A DNA stretch of 64,000 bases, taken from the NCBI RefSeq assembly GCF_020536995.1, contig NC_068366.1, positions 28,027,363-28,091,362 of the forward strand. Reading direction: 5' to 3'. Numbering within the stretch: the stretch's first letter is position 1; each line of letters opens with the position of its first letter. Under the pieces are notes generated by a model. That model worked only from the letters and a program-made list of their open reading frames with translations. It did not search any database and was not told the origin of the DNA. Source of the stretch: Dreissena polymorpha (Eukaryota; Mollusca; Bivalvia; Myida; Dreissenidae). The translations under genes and the position numbers were made by a program. Of this stretch, positions 24,476-38,400 are shown one piece after another.

Positions 24476-25704
24476 TAACAAAACAGTTTGACAATAGGAG
24501 TTTATGTATACCATAATAATACAATGCAGACTTAAATTTCTGCTTCAAATTTTTCAACTGTTGTTCCTTGACTTTCTCACTTATGCGTGTGATTAATAAA
24601 ATTTGGTGTATAAAAAGTATAAATGACTAAGGGATAAAATCTGTTTGCTAAGAACTGACTTGATGTTGTAAGCTCTATAACATGGTCATCTTATCCCATG
24701 CAGGGCCAAAACACCAACTTTGGAGAAAGGGCCACAGCCTTTTTCGGGGGAAAAAGACACAATTTTCTGGCTTTGGGGAATGAAAAATACTGAGGTAGAT
24801 TGGAAATTTAGAGAAAAATGCATGATCTTAAAGAAATTTATGTAGGAGAAAGGGCCTTTTTGGTCAAGGGGAAGAAAAAGAGGCCCCTTGCGAAGGAGTT
24901 TTTTTTGGCCCTGTCATGCCAAAGCTGGTACAAAAAGGATAGCAACAGTTTCAGATTAACTATCATTACTTTGTTTTGTTCATTTTGTATAATGCCTTTT
25001 AAAGTTATACAGAATATCAACTGTCTCTTTATATATTCATGTGTTCAATATATTAAAATACCAGTTTTTTTTATAAAAAAGGTTTTCAAAGTTTAAATCC
25101 TAGTAATAAGATTGGGGTTATAGGTGTGGGCTGGCAGGTGGGTGGGCAGACAGGCAGTATCAAACAGGTGGTTTCCAGTCATTAATTTAAATTTGTGTAA
25201 CCAACCTTAATGATCTTAATGATAAATCTTTGGATATAGCAAACATGCATGGAAACCTAGCTTAAGATTGTATTTTGGTGGTCGCATATACTAAAAATAG
25301 AAAAAAATATTCTGTGTGGACTCTTGAGGTAGCTTACATGCTGACTAAGCTTTGGATTGTAGGGACAAGATGTGTCATTTAGGTCAATGTCACTGTTACT
25401 GAAAGTAGTTAAATGGTGTCTGACAAATAACTTGTGTTTGGATGGAGGTAATTCACTGACATTTTGTGTTAAGGTTGCTTATATGCAAACTTAGAATTGG
25501 AGTTTAGTTTGGACCAATTGGGTCACGGTTATGATCACTGTAACTAAATATAGAAAAGATTTCTGCCCCGTAAATTGAGTTAGGATGAAGATATTGTGCA
25601 GCATTGATGTAAATTAACAACAATCTTGAAAACCTCTGTTGTGACATTCACATTTGTATTGATTAATGTTATAATTTACTCATATGGATAAACTCTTTTC
25701 ACTA
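24476..25704. other. Intergenic or HGD intron 1 / 5' region without a firm feature
   Basis: It holds a probable repeat near 24700-24920 (aactttggagaaagggccac) and another near 25115-25200 (gggctggcaggtgggtgggc), which recurs near 39760-39840. HGD exon 1 should lie in or upstream of this interval. ATGGAG|gtaatt at 25442-25447 is the only frame-compatible candidate noticed, and it is weak. Confidence 0.3.
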
Positions 25705-26416
25705 CAGTACACTCTGCCAATACCATACTCTCTGAATACCCGAACTCTCCTGATTCCGGACGGTTGGGCCAGTCCCGTATTTTCTCCCTCTATTTCTTTG
25801 TTAAAAAATGTTGAATGAATCGAACTCTCTGAAAACCGGAAACCGGACGGGTATCTCCGTAAATTTGGTCATTTTCAGCGTAAAATATATTGAGTATATC
25901 GGACGGTCTAAATTCTCAAGATGCCCGAGGCGTGAAAATAACAAATACCTTGTCAGCACAGCGAGTGCGGTGTCACACATTTTGCTCACGCAATTATCGA
26001 TAATCGGATTAAACAAACCATAAAGGTGTCAAGTAGTTACCGCGCTATGGGAGTCCGATTAAGTAATGTAAAACAAACTGTGAATGTCTATAATAGACGT
26101 GCGGTAACACCCAAAAGTGTATAAAGCACCATGCTCACTTTGGGATTAATCAAAACAAGTTGGTATGGATTTTTTTTTGCTTTTAATCGATTAAAAACAC
26201 ATTTTTTAAGAATGCAATTAACATCATCAGTACCTGCGTACAGTTATCACATGGTACATGTAAATGTATATGGTTTGTTTTATTTTTATGTGATTCTGTA
26301 CACAATTCATACCATGTCTATTTCGGCAATATGAAAACTCTTGGTAAACCAGAACTCTCTGAAAACCGGACGATCGGGCCGGTCCCGAGACCGTCCGGTT
26401 TACAGAGAGTCTACTG
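25705..26416. mobile_element. Non-autonomous TIR transposon with TA target duplication (pogo/Tc1-mariner-like)
   Basis: The left end CAGTACACTCTGCC and right end AGAGAGTCTACTG are inverted relatives, flanked by TA on both sides (25703-25704 and 26417-26418). The words gaactctctgaaaaccgga recur internally. No transposase frame was found in its 712 bases. It stops 54 bases before HGD exon 2. Confidence 0.7.
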
Positions 26417-26470
26417 TATTATGCAATGTGTATTTGCTTCCATACCCATGGGAGTTTTGTTGTTTTTCAG

Positions 26471-29400
26471 TACCTCAGTGGGTTTGGTAATGAGTTTGCC
26501 ACAGAAGACCCCCGCTGCCCAGGGGCCTTACCTGAGGGCCAGGTAAGTGTTCCTTCCAGCCTCTGTCCACAGGATACACACCACTAAAAGTAGATGGAAT
26601 TTATTATAAAAAACTATATGATGCTCAAGGGATTTCACCTTCCAGCCTCTGTCCACATGATAAACACACCACTAAAAGAAGCTGGATTTGAATATAAAAA
26701 ACTATGTGATGCTCCAAGAATTTCGATTAAAGCAGAATCCTGCGTTTTGATGCAAGCATTTTGCAATATAACTTGACTCCCCAATATTATCTGTATTGCT
26801 CTTTTGATTAATACAAAGCAACATTTGAAGAGTAATAAACAAATATTCAGAAACAAATTATGTAGACTTAAATATTTTGACCCCTACAAATTTCATTTGA
26901 CCACTGAACATTTCAAGGACTGGGTCATTTTACGCCTGGTTTTCAAAAGCTATTGAAATCATTGTGTTCAATAATAAAATTCATTAACTTTTTTTTAATC
27001 ACATCTTCGAATCGAAAATTGAAATCTTGTTTGAGCTAGTTGTGAGATGTCTCAGGTGAGCAACCAAGACCTTTGGCCCTCTTTGGTCCTCTTATTTGAG
27101 TTAGTTGTGAGATGTCTCAGGTGAGCAACCTTAGGCCTTTGGTCCTCTTATTTGAGCTAGTTGTGAGATGTCTCAGGTGAGCAACCTTAGGCCTTTGGGC
27201 CTCTTATTTGAGTTAGTTGTGAGATGTCTCAGGTGAGCAACTTAAGGCCTTTGGTCCTCTTGTTTAAGCTAGTTGTGAGATGTCTCAGGTGAGCAACTTA
27301 AGGCCTTTTGTCCTCTTGTTTAAGGTAATTGTGAGATGTCTCAGGTGAGCAACTTAAGGCCTTTGGTCCTCTTGTTTAAGCTAGTTGTGAGATGTCTCAG
27401 GTGAGCAACTTAAGGCCTTTGGTCCTCTTGTTTAAGCTAGTTGTGAGATGTCTCAGGTGAGCAACTTAAGGCCTTTGGTCCTCTTGTTTGAGGTAGTTGT
27501 GAGATGTCTCAGGTGAGCAACTTAAGACCTTTGGCCCTCTTTGGTCCTGTTGTTTGAGGTAGTTGTGAGATGTCTCAGTTGAACAACATAAGGCCTTTGG
27601 TCCTCTTGTTTAAGCTAGTTGTGAGATGTCTCGGGTGAGCAACTTAAGGCCTTTGGTCCTCTTGTTTGAGCTAGTTGTGAGATGTTTCAGGTGAGCAACT
27701 TTAGGCCTTTGGTCCTGTTGTTTGAGGAAGTTGTGAGATGTCTCAGGTGAGCAACATAAGGCCTTTGTTACTGTTGTTTGAGGTAGTTGTGAGATGTCTC
27801 AGGTGAGCAACATAAGGCCTTTGTTCCTCTTGTTTGAGCTAGTTGTGAGATGTCTCAGGTGAGCAATCTAAGGTCTTTGGTCCTCTTGTGAGCTAGTTGT
27901 GAGATGTCTTAGGTGAGCAACCTAAGGGCTTTGGTCCTCTTGTTTGAGGTAGTTGTGAGATGTCTCATGTGAGCAACCCTAGACATTTGGTTCTCTTGTT
28001 TGAGCTAGTTGTGCGATGTCTCAGGTGGGCAACCTACGGTCTTTGGTCCTCTTGTTTGAGTTAGTTGTGAGATGTCTCAGGTGAGCAACCTACGGTCTTT
28101 GGTCCTCTTGATTGAGCTAGTTTTGAGATGTCTCAGGTAAGCAACTTAAGGCCTCTGGTCCTCTTGTTTGAGCTAGTTGTGAGATGTCTTAGGTGAGCAT
28201 CCTAAGGCCTTTGTTCCTCTTGTTTGAGCTTGTTGTCAGATGTCTCAGGTGAGCAACATAAGACCTTTGGTCCTCTTGTTTGAGCTTGTTGTCAGATGTC
28301 TCAGGTGGGCTACTCAAGGCCTTTGGTCCTCTTGTTTGAGCTTGTTGTGAGATGTCAAAGGTGAGCTACTTAAGGCCTTTGGTCCTCTTGTTTGAGCTTG
28401 TTGTCAGATGTCTCAGGTGAGCAATATAAGGCCTTTGGTTCTCTTGTTTGAGCTAGTTGTGAGATGTCTCAGGTGGGCAACCAACGGCCTTTGGTCCTCT
28501 TGTTTGAGCTAGTTGTGAGATGTCTCAGGTGAGCTACTTAAGGCCTTTGTTCCTCTTGTTTGAGCTAGTTGTGAGATGTCTCAGCTGAGCATCCTCAGGC
28601 CTAAGGTCCTCTTGATTGAGCTAGTTGTGAGATGTCTCAGCTGAGCATCCTAAGGCTTTTGTTTCTCTTGTTTGATCTAGTTGTGAGATGTCTCAGGTGA
28701 GCATCCTAAGGCCTTTGTTCCTCTTGATTGAGCTAGTTGTGAGATGTCTCAGCTGAGCATCCTAAGGCTTTTGTTTCTCTTGTTTGAGCTAGTTGTGAGA
28801 TGTCTCAGGTGAGCATCCTAAGGCCTTTGTTCCTCTTGATTGAGCTAGTTGTGAGATGTCTCAGCTGAGCATCCTAAGGCTTTTGTTCCTCTTGTTTGAG
28901 CTAGTTGTGAGATGTCTCAGGTGAGCATCCTAAGGCCTTTGTTCCTCTTGTTTGAGCTAGTTGTGAGATGTCTCGGGTGAGCATCCTAAGGCCTTTGTTC
29001 CTCTTGTTTAAGCTAGTTGTGATATGTCTCAACTGAGCATCCTAAGGCTTTTGGTCCTCTTATTTGAGCTAGTTGTGTGATGTCTCAGGTGAGCATCCTA
29101 AGGCTTTTGTTCCATTTGTTTGAGCTATTTGTGAGATGTTTCAGCTGAGCATTCTAAAGCCTTTGATCCTCTTGTTTGAGCTAGTTGTGAGATGTCTCAG
29201 GTAAGCATCCTAAGGCCTTTGGTCCTCTTATTTGAGCTAGTTGTGTGATATCTCAGGTGAGCAACCTAAGGCTTTTGGTCCTGTTGTTTGAGCTAGTTGT
29301 GAGATGTCTCAGGTGAGAAACCTAAGAATTTTCGTCCTCTTGTTTGAGCTAGTTGTGAGATGTCTCTGGTAAGCAACCTTAGGCCTTTGTTCCTCTTGTT

Positions 29401-32400
29401 TGAGCTAGTTGTGAGATTGCCCCTGTGCTAATTTGCAGAACAATCCCCAGAAGTGTGCATATGGGCTGTATGCAGAGCAGCTGTCAGGATCTGCCTTTAC
29501 TGCTCCCAGAAATTCCAATGTTAGAAGGTAAGCATCAAATATATAGCATGACATACAGCGCTTTGACCCATCGATTCTCTGACATATTGAAATATACTGC
29601 GGGATAATTAGTGAAGAAACTTTATACACGTATTCCTAAACAAGAATTGTTTCTTTTGAAAAACTGATATAATCTAAAAAAACAAGCATATTTTTTAATG
29701 AATTTTTTGGTTCATTGATCAAACACAACCAGTTTAGACTAATAACAAATTCGTTCATAATTCCTTGCGATATTTAACATGCAGATTTTTGTTTTGTTTT
29801 TATCATTTAACTTTTTTATGCTTCCCCAAAAAAAATTGGGGGAGCATATAGTCACCGCTTCGTCTGTCCGTCCGTCCATGTGTCCGTCCGTCTGTGCACA
29901 ATTTTTGTTCGGGCTATTTCTCAGCAATTAATGACCGGAATTCAATTAGACTTTATGGGAAGCTTCACTACCAAGAGGAGATGTGCATATTATCAGCCGG
30001 TTCTTGTCAGATGATTTTTCACAGAGTTATGGTCCTTTGAAATTTTCCATTAACTGTACATATAGTGCAATTCTTGTCCGGGCCATTTCTCAGCAACTAA
30101 TGACTGGAATTCAATGAAACTTTATGGGAAGCTTCACTACCAAGAGGAGATGTGCATATTATCAGCCGGTTCTTGTCGGATGATTTTTCACAGACTTATG
30201 GCCCTTTGAAATTTTCCAATGTACATATAGTGCAATTCTTGTCTGGGCTATTTCTCAGCAACTTATTACGGGAATTCAATGAAACTTTATGGGAAGCTTC
30301 ACTACCAACAGGAGATGTGCATATTATCAGCTGGTTATGGTCGGATGATTTTTCACAGAGTTATGGCCCTTTGAAAATTTCTATAAACTGTACATATAGT
30401 GCATTTGTTGTCCAAGCTATTTCTCCCCAACTACTGACTGGAATTCAATGAAGCTTTATGGGAAGCTTAACTGCCTTGAGGAGATGCGCATGTTATTTGT
30501 GGGTTCAGGTTAGATGGTTTATTTAGAGAGTTATGGCCCTTTGAAATTTTTAATTTGCTAAGCCATCCATTGTAGTACTTTGTCCAAAGTTATGCCCCTC
30601 AAGACTTTTCCTTTTATCTGAATATATAGTGCAATATTGTGACAGAAAAAACCTTTAGGGAGCATCACACATCTCCAACTATTTCTTGTTTCAGCTGGTT
30701 ATATCGAATAAGACCCTCTGCGGTACACACACCTTTTGAAAAGATGGATCGAGGTAGAATGACTGATGATTGGAACAATGTACATCCAAATCCCAATCAG
30801 GTCAGTGCATTATTGGATAACTACAGTTCAGGATCATCACAAAGTGTAGGATGTCTGCAGGTCTTTGCATAGTGTTACTGTAGGATGACTTTTGTCAGTG
30901 ACTTTACATAGTGTAGGATGTCTACAGGTCAGTGACTTGTCTTAGTGTAGTATGACTACAGTACAGGTCAGTGACTTCTCAGAGTGTAGGATGACTACTG
31001 GTCAGTGAAATCCAATAGTGTAGTAAGGCTACAGGTCAGTGACTTTTCTTAGTGTAGGATGACTACTGTTCAGTAACTTTTCTTAGTGTAGGATGACTAC
31101 AGGTCAGTGACCTCACAAAGTGTAGGATGACTGCAGGTCAGTGACTTGCTTCATGTAGTATGACACCAGGTCAACGATGAATACAGGTTAGTGAATTTTC
31201 ATAGTGTAGGATGACTACAGGTCATTAACTTATGATTGTGTATGATGACTTCAGGTCAGTGGCTTATGATTGTGTATGATGACTTAAGGTCAGTGACTTC
31301 TCATATTGTAGGATGACAACAGGTCAGTGACTTTTTATTGTGTAAGATGACTACAGGTCAGTAACTTCTTATTGTGTAGGATGACAACAGGTCAGTGACT
31401 TCTTATTGTGTAGGATGACTGCAGGTCAGTGACTTCACATAGTGAGGGATGGCTACAGGTCAAGGACCTCACATAGTATAGGATGCCTACAGGTCAGTGA
31501 CTTCTCATAGTTCAGGGTTACTACTGTTTAGTGACTTCTTATTGTGTAGGATGACTTCACATAGTGTACATGTAGGATGACTGCTGGTTAGTGGCATCAC
31601 ATATTGTATGATGACTACAGGTCAGTTACTTCACTTAGTTTAGGATGACTACAGGTCAGTGACTTCACTTAGTGTAGGATGACTACAGGTCAGTGACTTC
31701 ACTTAGTGTAGGATGACTACAGGTAAGTGAATTCACATAGTGTAGGATGACTATAGGTCATTGACTTTACATACTGTAGGATGCAGTAGGTAGCAGTTCT
31801 CTGAAATACAAGCATTTACATTATATTATGACTAACCGTAAGTTTCTTTTAAATTAGTTATTATTTTTATGTAGTTATAAATTATTTTTTTTAGTTGCGA
31901 TGGCATCCATTTGACATTCCCAGTATGAAAGACCATGCAGTGGACTTTGTTCAGGTAATATGAGACAAAAATGCTGCCTCAGTTTATTTACAGAAAATGT
32001 ATTTAGCTCACCTGAGCATGAAATGCTCAAGGTTAGCTGTCGTGATCATCCTGTTGTCATGCTGCTTGATGGGTGTGGTGTCCTTCATCAATTGTCAACT
32101 CTTAACCACTGATGAGGTTGTATTTGTCATCCAATCGTGATGAAACGTGGTCAGAATGTTATACTGGACAATATCTAAGCTGGGTATGATTCTGCGTCAG
32201 GTGCGTGCAAAACCTAGGTACCAAGGTTCAATCTTAGAAAACCTGTGTTACTATTCAGGGGGCCGCATTAATAATTAAATCCTGATGATTTTTTGGGCAG
32301 AATGTTTATCTCGACATTTTCTAGGTTGATTGGCATCCAGGTCATATGCTTCCAAAAAATGTGTCACCATATCACTAGATGAAATCAGTTTTAAATTGGG

Positions 32401-35400
32401 GGAAACTCCTAATAAAATTTATATATAATTGGTTGCAGTAACTACTCTTTGACTGAAGTGTTATTCGTGATATTTTAGTTAACTTGTGTTCATTATTTGT
32501 GTTTTATTTCAGGTTCAATTTATTGTATGCACCCTTTTGAAGAGAAGTTAAACTGTGTGTCGTTTAGGCTGTACATTTTTTGCACGATTTTCTGTTTCAG
32601 GCATAACTTTTCATTTATTGACAGATTTAAAATAACTTTGCACAAATTTCTACCATTTTAAGACACAGTGTCGCGTGGAGCACTTGTCTTCTTGTGTCAA
32701 ATGTCAAGGTCACTCTTCGTGGTTTAGGTCAAATTTGGTCATACAAAAGCTTGAAACATCTTGTATCAGCAATAACTTTGCCATATATTGAGGGATTTTG
32801 ATATTACTTGGCACAAAAGTAAACCATCCTAAGACTACATGTCGCGTGTATCAACCATCTCCTAACCTTAGCAGATAAGGTCAAATGTAGAGGTCAAAAG
32901 TTTAATGTGGCGTTAAAACAGCTGGAAAACTCCTGTCTCAGCCATATCTTTGCCATAAATTTATGGCGTATAAACTAACGCAGCACAAAATGCAATCCAT
33001 CATTAGATTACCTGTTGCCTGTTACTTTTGTCTCCTGATGTTTCACTTTTCTCCTTACTTCAAAGGTCAAGGTCATGCTTCAAAGATCAACTTTAGCAAT
33101 GAAACAGCTTATTTGGACTATAACTTTGGCATTCATCATGCCAGTCTAAGATAACCTACCACTAATTACAGCAATGATGACATGGCATTTTGTGTGTAAA
33201 AACCTTTCTTTTTACGTCAGAGATCAGAATCACACTTAGAGGTCAAAGGTAACATCTTAATTCAAAAGAGTTTGTCCAGGGTGTAACAATTTCATTCATC
33301 ATTCAATTTAAGGACTAGTTACCACAAACGTATAATATGAGGAGATTGAGTGTCACAAGTATCATTTGTTTCATTTGTACCATGTGTATCATTTCCTCAA
33401 AGGTTGAGGTCACACTAAGAGGTTAAAGTCAAATTTGTCCATAAAGTGCTTGTGTTTGACATAAGCTGGGGTTTTGAGACCATGTTTCTGAGATTATGAT
33501 TCTGGTCTCTTTCCTGTACAATCAATCATATTTTTGGCCTGAAATTTGGTGTTTTTTTCTTTAAAAAATAGCTTTTTTGTTAACAAGTAAATTATTGGGT
33601 TTCTGATTTTTGCAAAAAATACAAAAACTTACTTAGGAAGTAGTGTTGGTAGCTTTCCAATGTTTTTGCAATACCTGTCCTGGCTTAATCCCCCGTAGGA
33701 GATGGGCCCTGTTAATCACATGTCCATTAACTAGTCCTTTGTTACGAAGTGATAGTATACAGATAAGCGCGACTGAATGACCGTTAACAAGTGTTTGACA
33801 CCAATTTTCCAATTAGTCTTATTCAATTACAATCATGACCATACTGAAAACATTCTAACCTTTGTTGACTCAAATTAGAGATATTCTGTATATCATTGGT
33901 TTATGTTTGCATGAACAACTATTAAGCAAATTAAAAGTATATACAGTCAATCTTGTATTAAGAGACCACTTAAAGGAGTAATCAAAAGTGGTCTCTTAAT
34001 AAAATGGTCTTTAAATAAAAAAGGCCATTCTTGAAGAATGCTTACCCTCAATTTTAATCTATATGAAGGATAATCTCTTTTGTCCACAATGATTTTAATT
34101 TTTATAATAAAATGAATATAAACACAATACATAGACAATATTTTACTTATAATGTGTTTTATTTTTTTCACTTATTATAAATTATCATTTATTATAAATG
34201 AATTGTGTGTACATATTTATTTGCAAAAACAACATAGACAAGGAAATATTTTTCCTGAGAACAAAAAACTTGGCTAAAAATGTTCTGAGAAACGAAGCTA
34301 ACCAGCCAGTGGAAGCCTTGTCGGACGCAATCTAAGGGCCTGAGCACAAATAAGAGGGCCTGACACAGGCATTCTCCTCGTTGTTGCATCCTTAAACCAC
34401 GTTAACACAAGATCATTTATGTCCTCGTGCACCTTGCGCCTCGTGCACCTCGCGCGTTTTTTACACATGACACATTATTTTCCACGTCTTCAAGCACCTC
34501 GGCTTTACGCTTACGAATTTTCTGAATTTGAGATTTACCGACTCCAAACTCATCTGCGATTTTACGTGCACTTTTACTCTTTGACAATTCCAAAATCCGA
34601 ATTTACTCGTTCAACGTTAACACTTTTCGTTTTGACATTTTAATTTCTGCATGTACGCTTAAGGAAATCTGACTCGATTATGATCCATAATGACCTGAAA
34701 AAATTAAAACACGTCAATTGAAAACAAACAAACAGAACTGATTGGAAAATTTATTAAGTAAATAACAATGTGATTGGCTAACAAATATCTCTGAATTAGC
34801 ATAATTACAAATTGGTAATGTATGGATTGCGACAGATGTTGCCGATTAATAGTTTATTTTCCGCACTTCTCAGGAAATGTTTGTCGCGTACAGTGCATTG
34901 TTTATGCACCTGTTATCTATACTCGAGAAAAATCGGCGTCTCTTAACGTTCCACATAGTAAACTATTTAAGCTGAAGACTGTGCCTAATACGTTCTTCTA
35001 TTATTCAACTCAATAAATTGATACACAGTCTACAACAATACCGGTCAGAACCGGTCAACGAGACAAAGCATAATCATAATGGTTGGTGTAAAAACAAAGC
35101 AGAGGTGAAAGAGTACATCTTATCGGCTTAGATAAACAATTAACACGATTTGTCCCTGAAAAATTAATAAATTAACCACTTTTACCTCCTTGTGGTCGCT
35201 TAATTCAAAATTCGGACATCAAAATACACAAAAATCAGCGGTGGCTGGTCGCGTAAGACAAAAATTGCTTAATACAATATCATTATATAGCGAAAAAGCT
35301 CCGTGGGATTTCAAAATGGTGGCATAAGACAAAGGTCGCTTAATACAAGTGGTCGCATCCACAAGATTGACTGTAAAAGATAATGTATAAATGAATTTAC

Positions 35401-38400
35401 AAAATTTGAATTGATAGAATAATCTAGATACTAGTAAATCTAGTTTAACAAAAACAACCAAATACAAATTAATTTATTTTAATTTCTCTGTTGTAACAGC
35501 ACATATTTGTTCTCACATAGCCCAACTTTTGATCATTTTTATTGTCATCAATCTGCCTTATGCTGGCTGTTCAAAATACAATATCCTTGAAAAAACAAAC
35601 CATGCGTACACTGGGCATGACGAGTGTTAACAATGAACTCAAATCCTTATTAGCTCACCTGAGCACAATGTCCTCATGGTGAGCTTGTGTGATCCCCTTT
35701 TTTGCGTCATGTGTTGTGTGGCATCAACTTTGGCCTTGTTAACACTCAAGAGGCCACATGTATTGTTTGCTTTGTATGAAACTTGGTCAGAAAATTTTTA
35801 TCAATGATATCTTGATCAAGTTAAAAAATAGTTTCGGTCGGTTGGAAAAGTTTGCCACCAGGGGGTGGGGCATTTTCCTTATATGGCTTTATTAAAAGCT
35901 TGTTAGCATTCTAAAAGTTACATTTATTTTTTGCTCTTCATGAAATTTGATCAGAACATTTGTTCTAATGACATGTTGGGCTTCAAAGGACAGGTCAGTT
36001 CCTTTGTATCTCAGGTGAGCGACTTTGGGCCTTTTAGGCCCTCTTGTTCTTATTGATAATCCAAGTTAATGGTATGAATATAGCTAGAAAGCATAAGCGT
36101 TGTACAGTAAATGTCATGTGTCAGCTAAGTACCCATTACACTATGTACTGTCGGTTGTGTAGTATCTAGATGTATCTGATTTGCAAAATTAAAGCGGATG
36201 TTAGCGGGATTAAGATGGATATCTTCCAGAGTATGTAGACCATTGTTGATTATCTAATGTGACCCATGTTTCCTGCTTTCCAGGGCCTGTCCACTGTGTG
36301 TGGGGCTGGTGACCCAATGTCTAGGCATGGAGCAGCCATCTACATTTACACTTGTAACTCACCCATGGGTGACAGGTAATACAGGAAACATTGATTGTTG
36401 TCAAAATAGTCAGATACAATATTTTTCATCTAATAGTATTTATTTTAATTATAAATCATGTTATACAGCTCATCTTTAGCTATTTATATTTGCCAATGGT
36501 TACGTCTCTCTGCTATTTTTAATACAGTTTTTAAGAATAATATGTATTTGAATTATTCCGTTTAATTCTATTTTTTTTGTTTCTCAATGTTGTTTTTTTT
36601 ATAAATGTTTATAAGTGCAAAAATAAGTTTTTAAAGAGAGTGTATATATATATATATTTTTTTTATTTTTTTTTGTATATAATGTATTTATATGTATGTA
36701 TTTTAATGTACCTGTAGGTGCTTCTACAGTTCTGATGGAGATTTTCTGATTGGTAGGTGCACATTTAGTTTGTATCTCACAGTATGTTTAAAGGGTAAAA
36801 TATAATTATGATGTACGAACTGGTCCAAAACTATTCTAAACCGTCCCGGACAGTTTATAAACTGTCCCGGATGGTATACTAAACTGTATCAGACAGTTAC
36901 ATACTTTTGAACCGCTTGTGCATCTGTAAACCGTACCGGGTGATTTATTTTGTGGATAACAAACCGTCCGATACAGTTTAGGAAACTGTCTGGGACGGTT
37001 TCCTGGCGTAAATTATAGTACGGCATGGGTTTTGAAGAGGAGTCAATCAACCAATCAGAATCTGACATAATTAAGGATTACAACACTTTGTTAATATATA
37101 CCATTTAAAAGAACAAATAATTTCAAGCCAATTTAAAGTGCAAAGTAAAGAAGAAGAATCATTAATTGCTGTCTTGTCATTGCTAGATTTTCAAAACAAA
37201 TAAACAAAAAACAAAAATGATGAAATTTACTTTCTGTTGGGTCCAGTATATTTTTATCACAAATTTAAAAAATCAATTATTTAAAAAAAATAGTATTTCT
37301 TTAACTAATTTAGAACATGTTCAATTTCTGGCTTTGCTTGCGGTATTTTTGTCAATTGTTACTTGAAAAAATATTATCCTTCTGAAAAAAAAAACTACTG
37401 TCAAGCAATCGGACAGTTTAAACCGTCTTGGACGGTTTATGCGCACAAACTGTCCAAAACTTTCCTAAACCATCCTGGATGGTTTCTAAACTGTCAGGGA
37501 CGGTTTACAAACTGTCTGGGACGGTTTATAAACTGTCCGGGACAGGTTAGAATAGTTTTGGACCAGTTCTTACACCATATAAATATTGTGCTTGCATGTT
37601 CATAATGTCCCCTTACAAATCAGCTTGGGTTTATTGCTTTGTACCTGTCAGTTGGTCGGTAGGTCGGTCTGTAGATCATTTGTTTATGTGCAATATCTAG
37701 AAAAAGCTTACAATTCTGCAAATCAGTATGATGGTTATTTTTGGAGGAAAGGAAGACACCTTTTGATTTTGAGGTCAACAGAGGGCTTTTCAGAGTAAAA
37801 TTGTGTCTGCACAATATTAATTGCATTAACTTACAATGTACAAATTGGTATAGTGATTACTTTGGAAAAAAGGAGACTGCCTATCGCTTTTGAGGTCACC
37901 AAGTGACATTCAATGCAATTTTGTATCATAAACCATGGTACATATATTGGAGAACAAGAAGACAAATTTTGATTTTTAGGGACAAGGTAACATGGTAACA
38001 TGATCTTGTTTGAAGCAATTTGCTACATCATGAAATCAGTGTCCACACAATATATTGGGAAAACTTTGTCTTTTTAGCGAGGCTGTTTTCGGAGAAAACC
38101 CGAGCTTTTGTCATAGCCGTCCGAGGTAGGCGTCGTGCTAAAACCTTAACATTGGCTCTAAAATCAAAGTGCTTCCACCTACAACTTTGAAACTTCATAT
38201 GTAGATGCACCTTGATGAGTTCTACACGCCGCACCCATTTTTGGATCACTGGGTCAAAGGTCAAGGTCACTGTGACCTCTAATATAAAACTTAAACAAAA
38301 ACCTTAACATTTCCTCTAAAATCAAAGTGGTTCCACCTACAACTTTGAAACTTTATATGTAGATGTACATTGATGAGTTCTACACACCACACCCATTTTG

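Noticed and set aside
27027-29417. CRISPR-like regular array
   Set aside because: Units are contiguous imperfect tandem repeats without unique spacers, in an animal intron.
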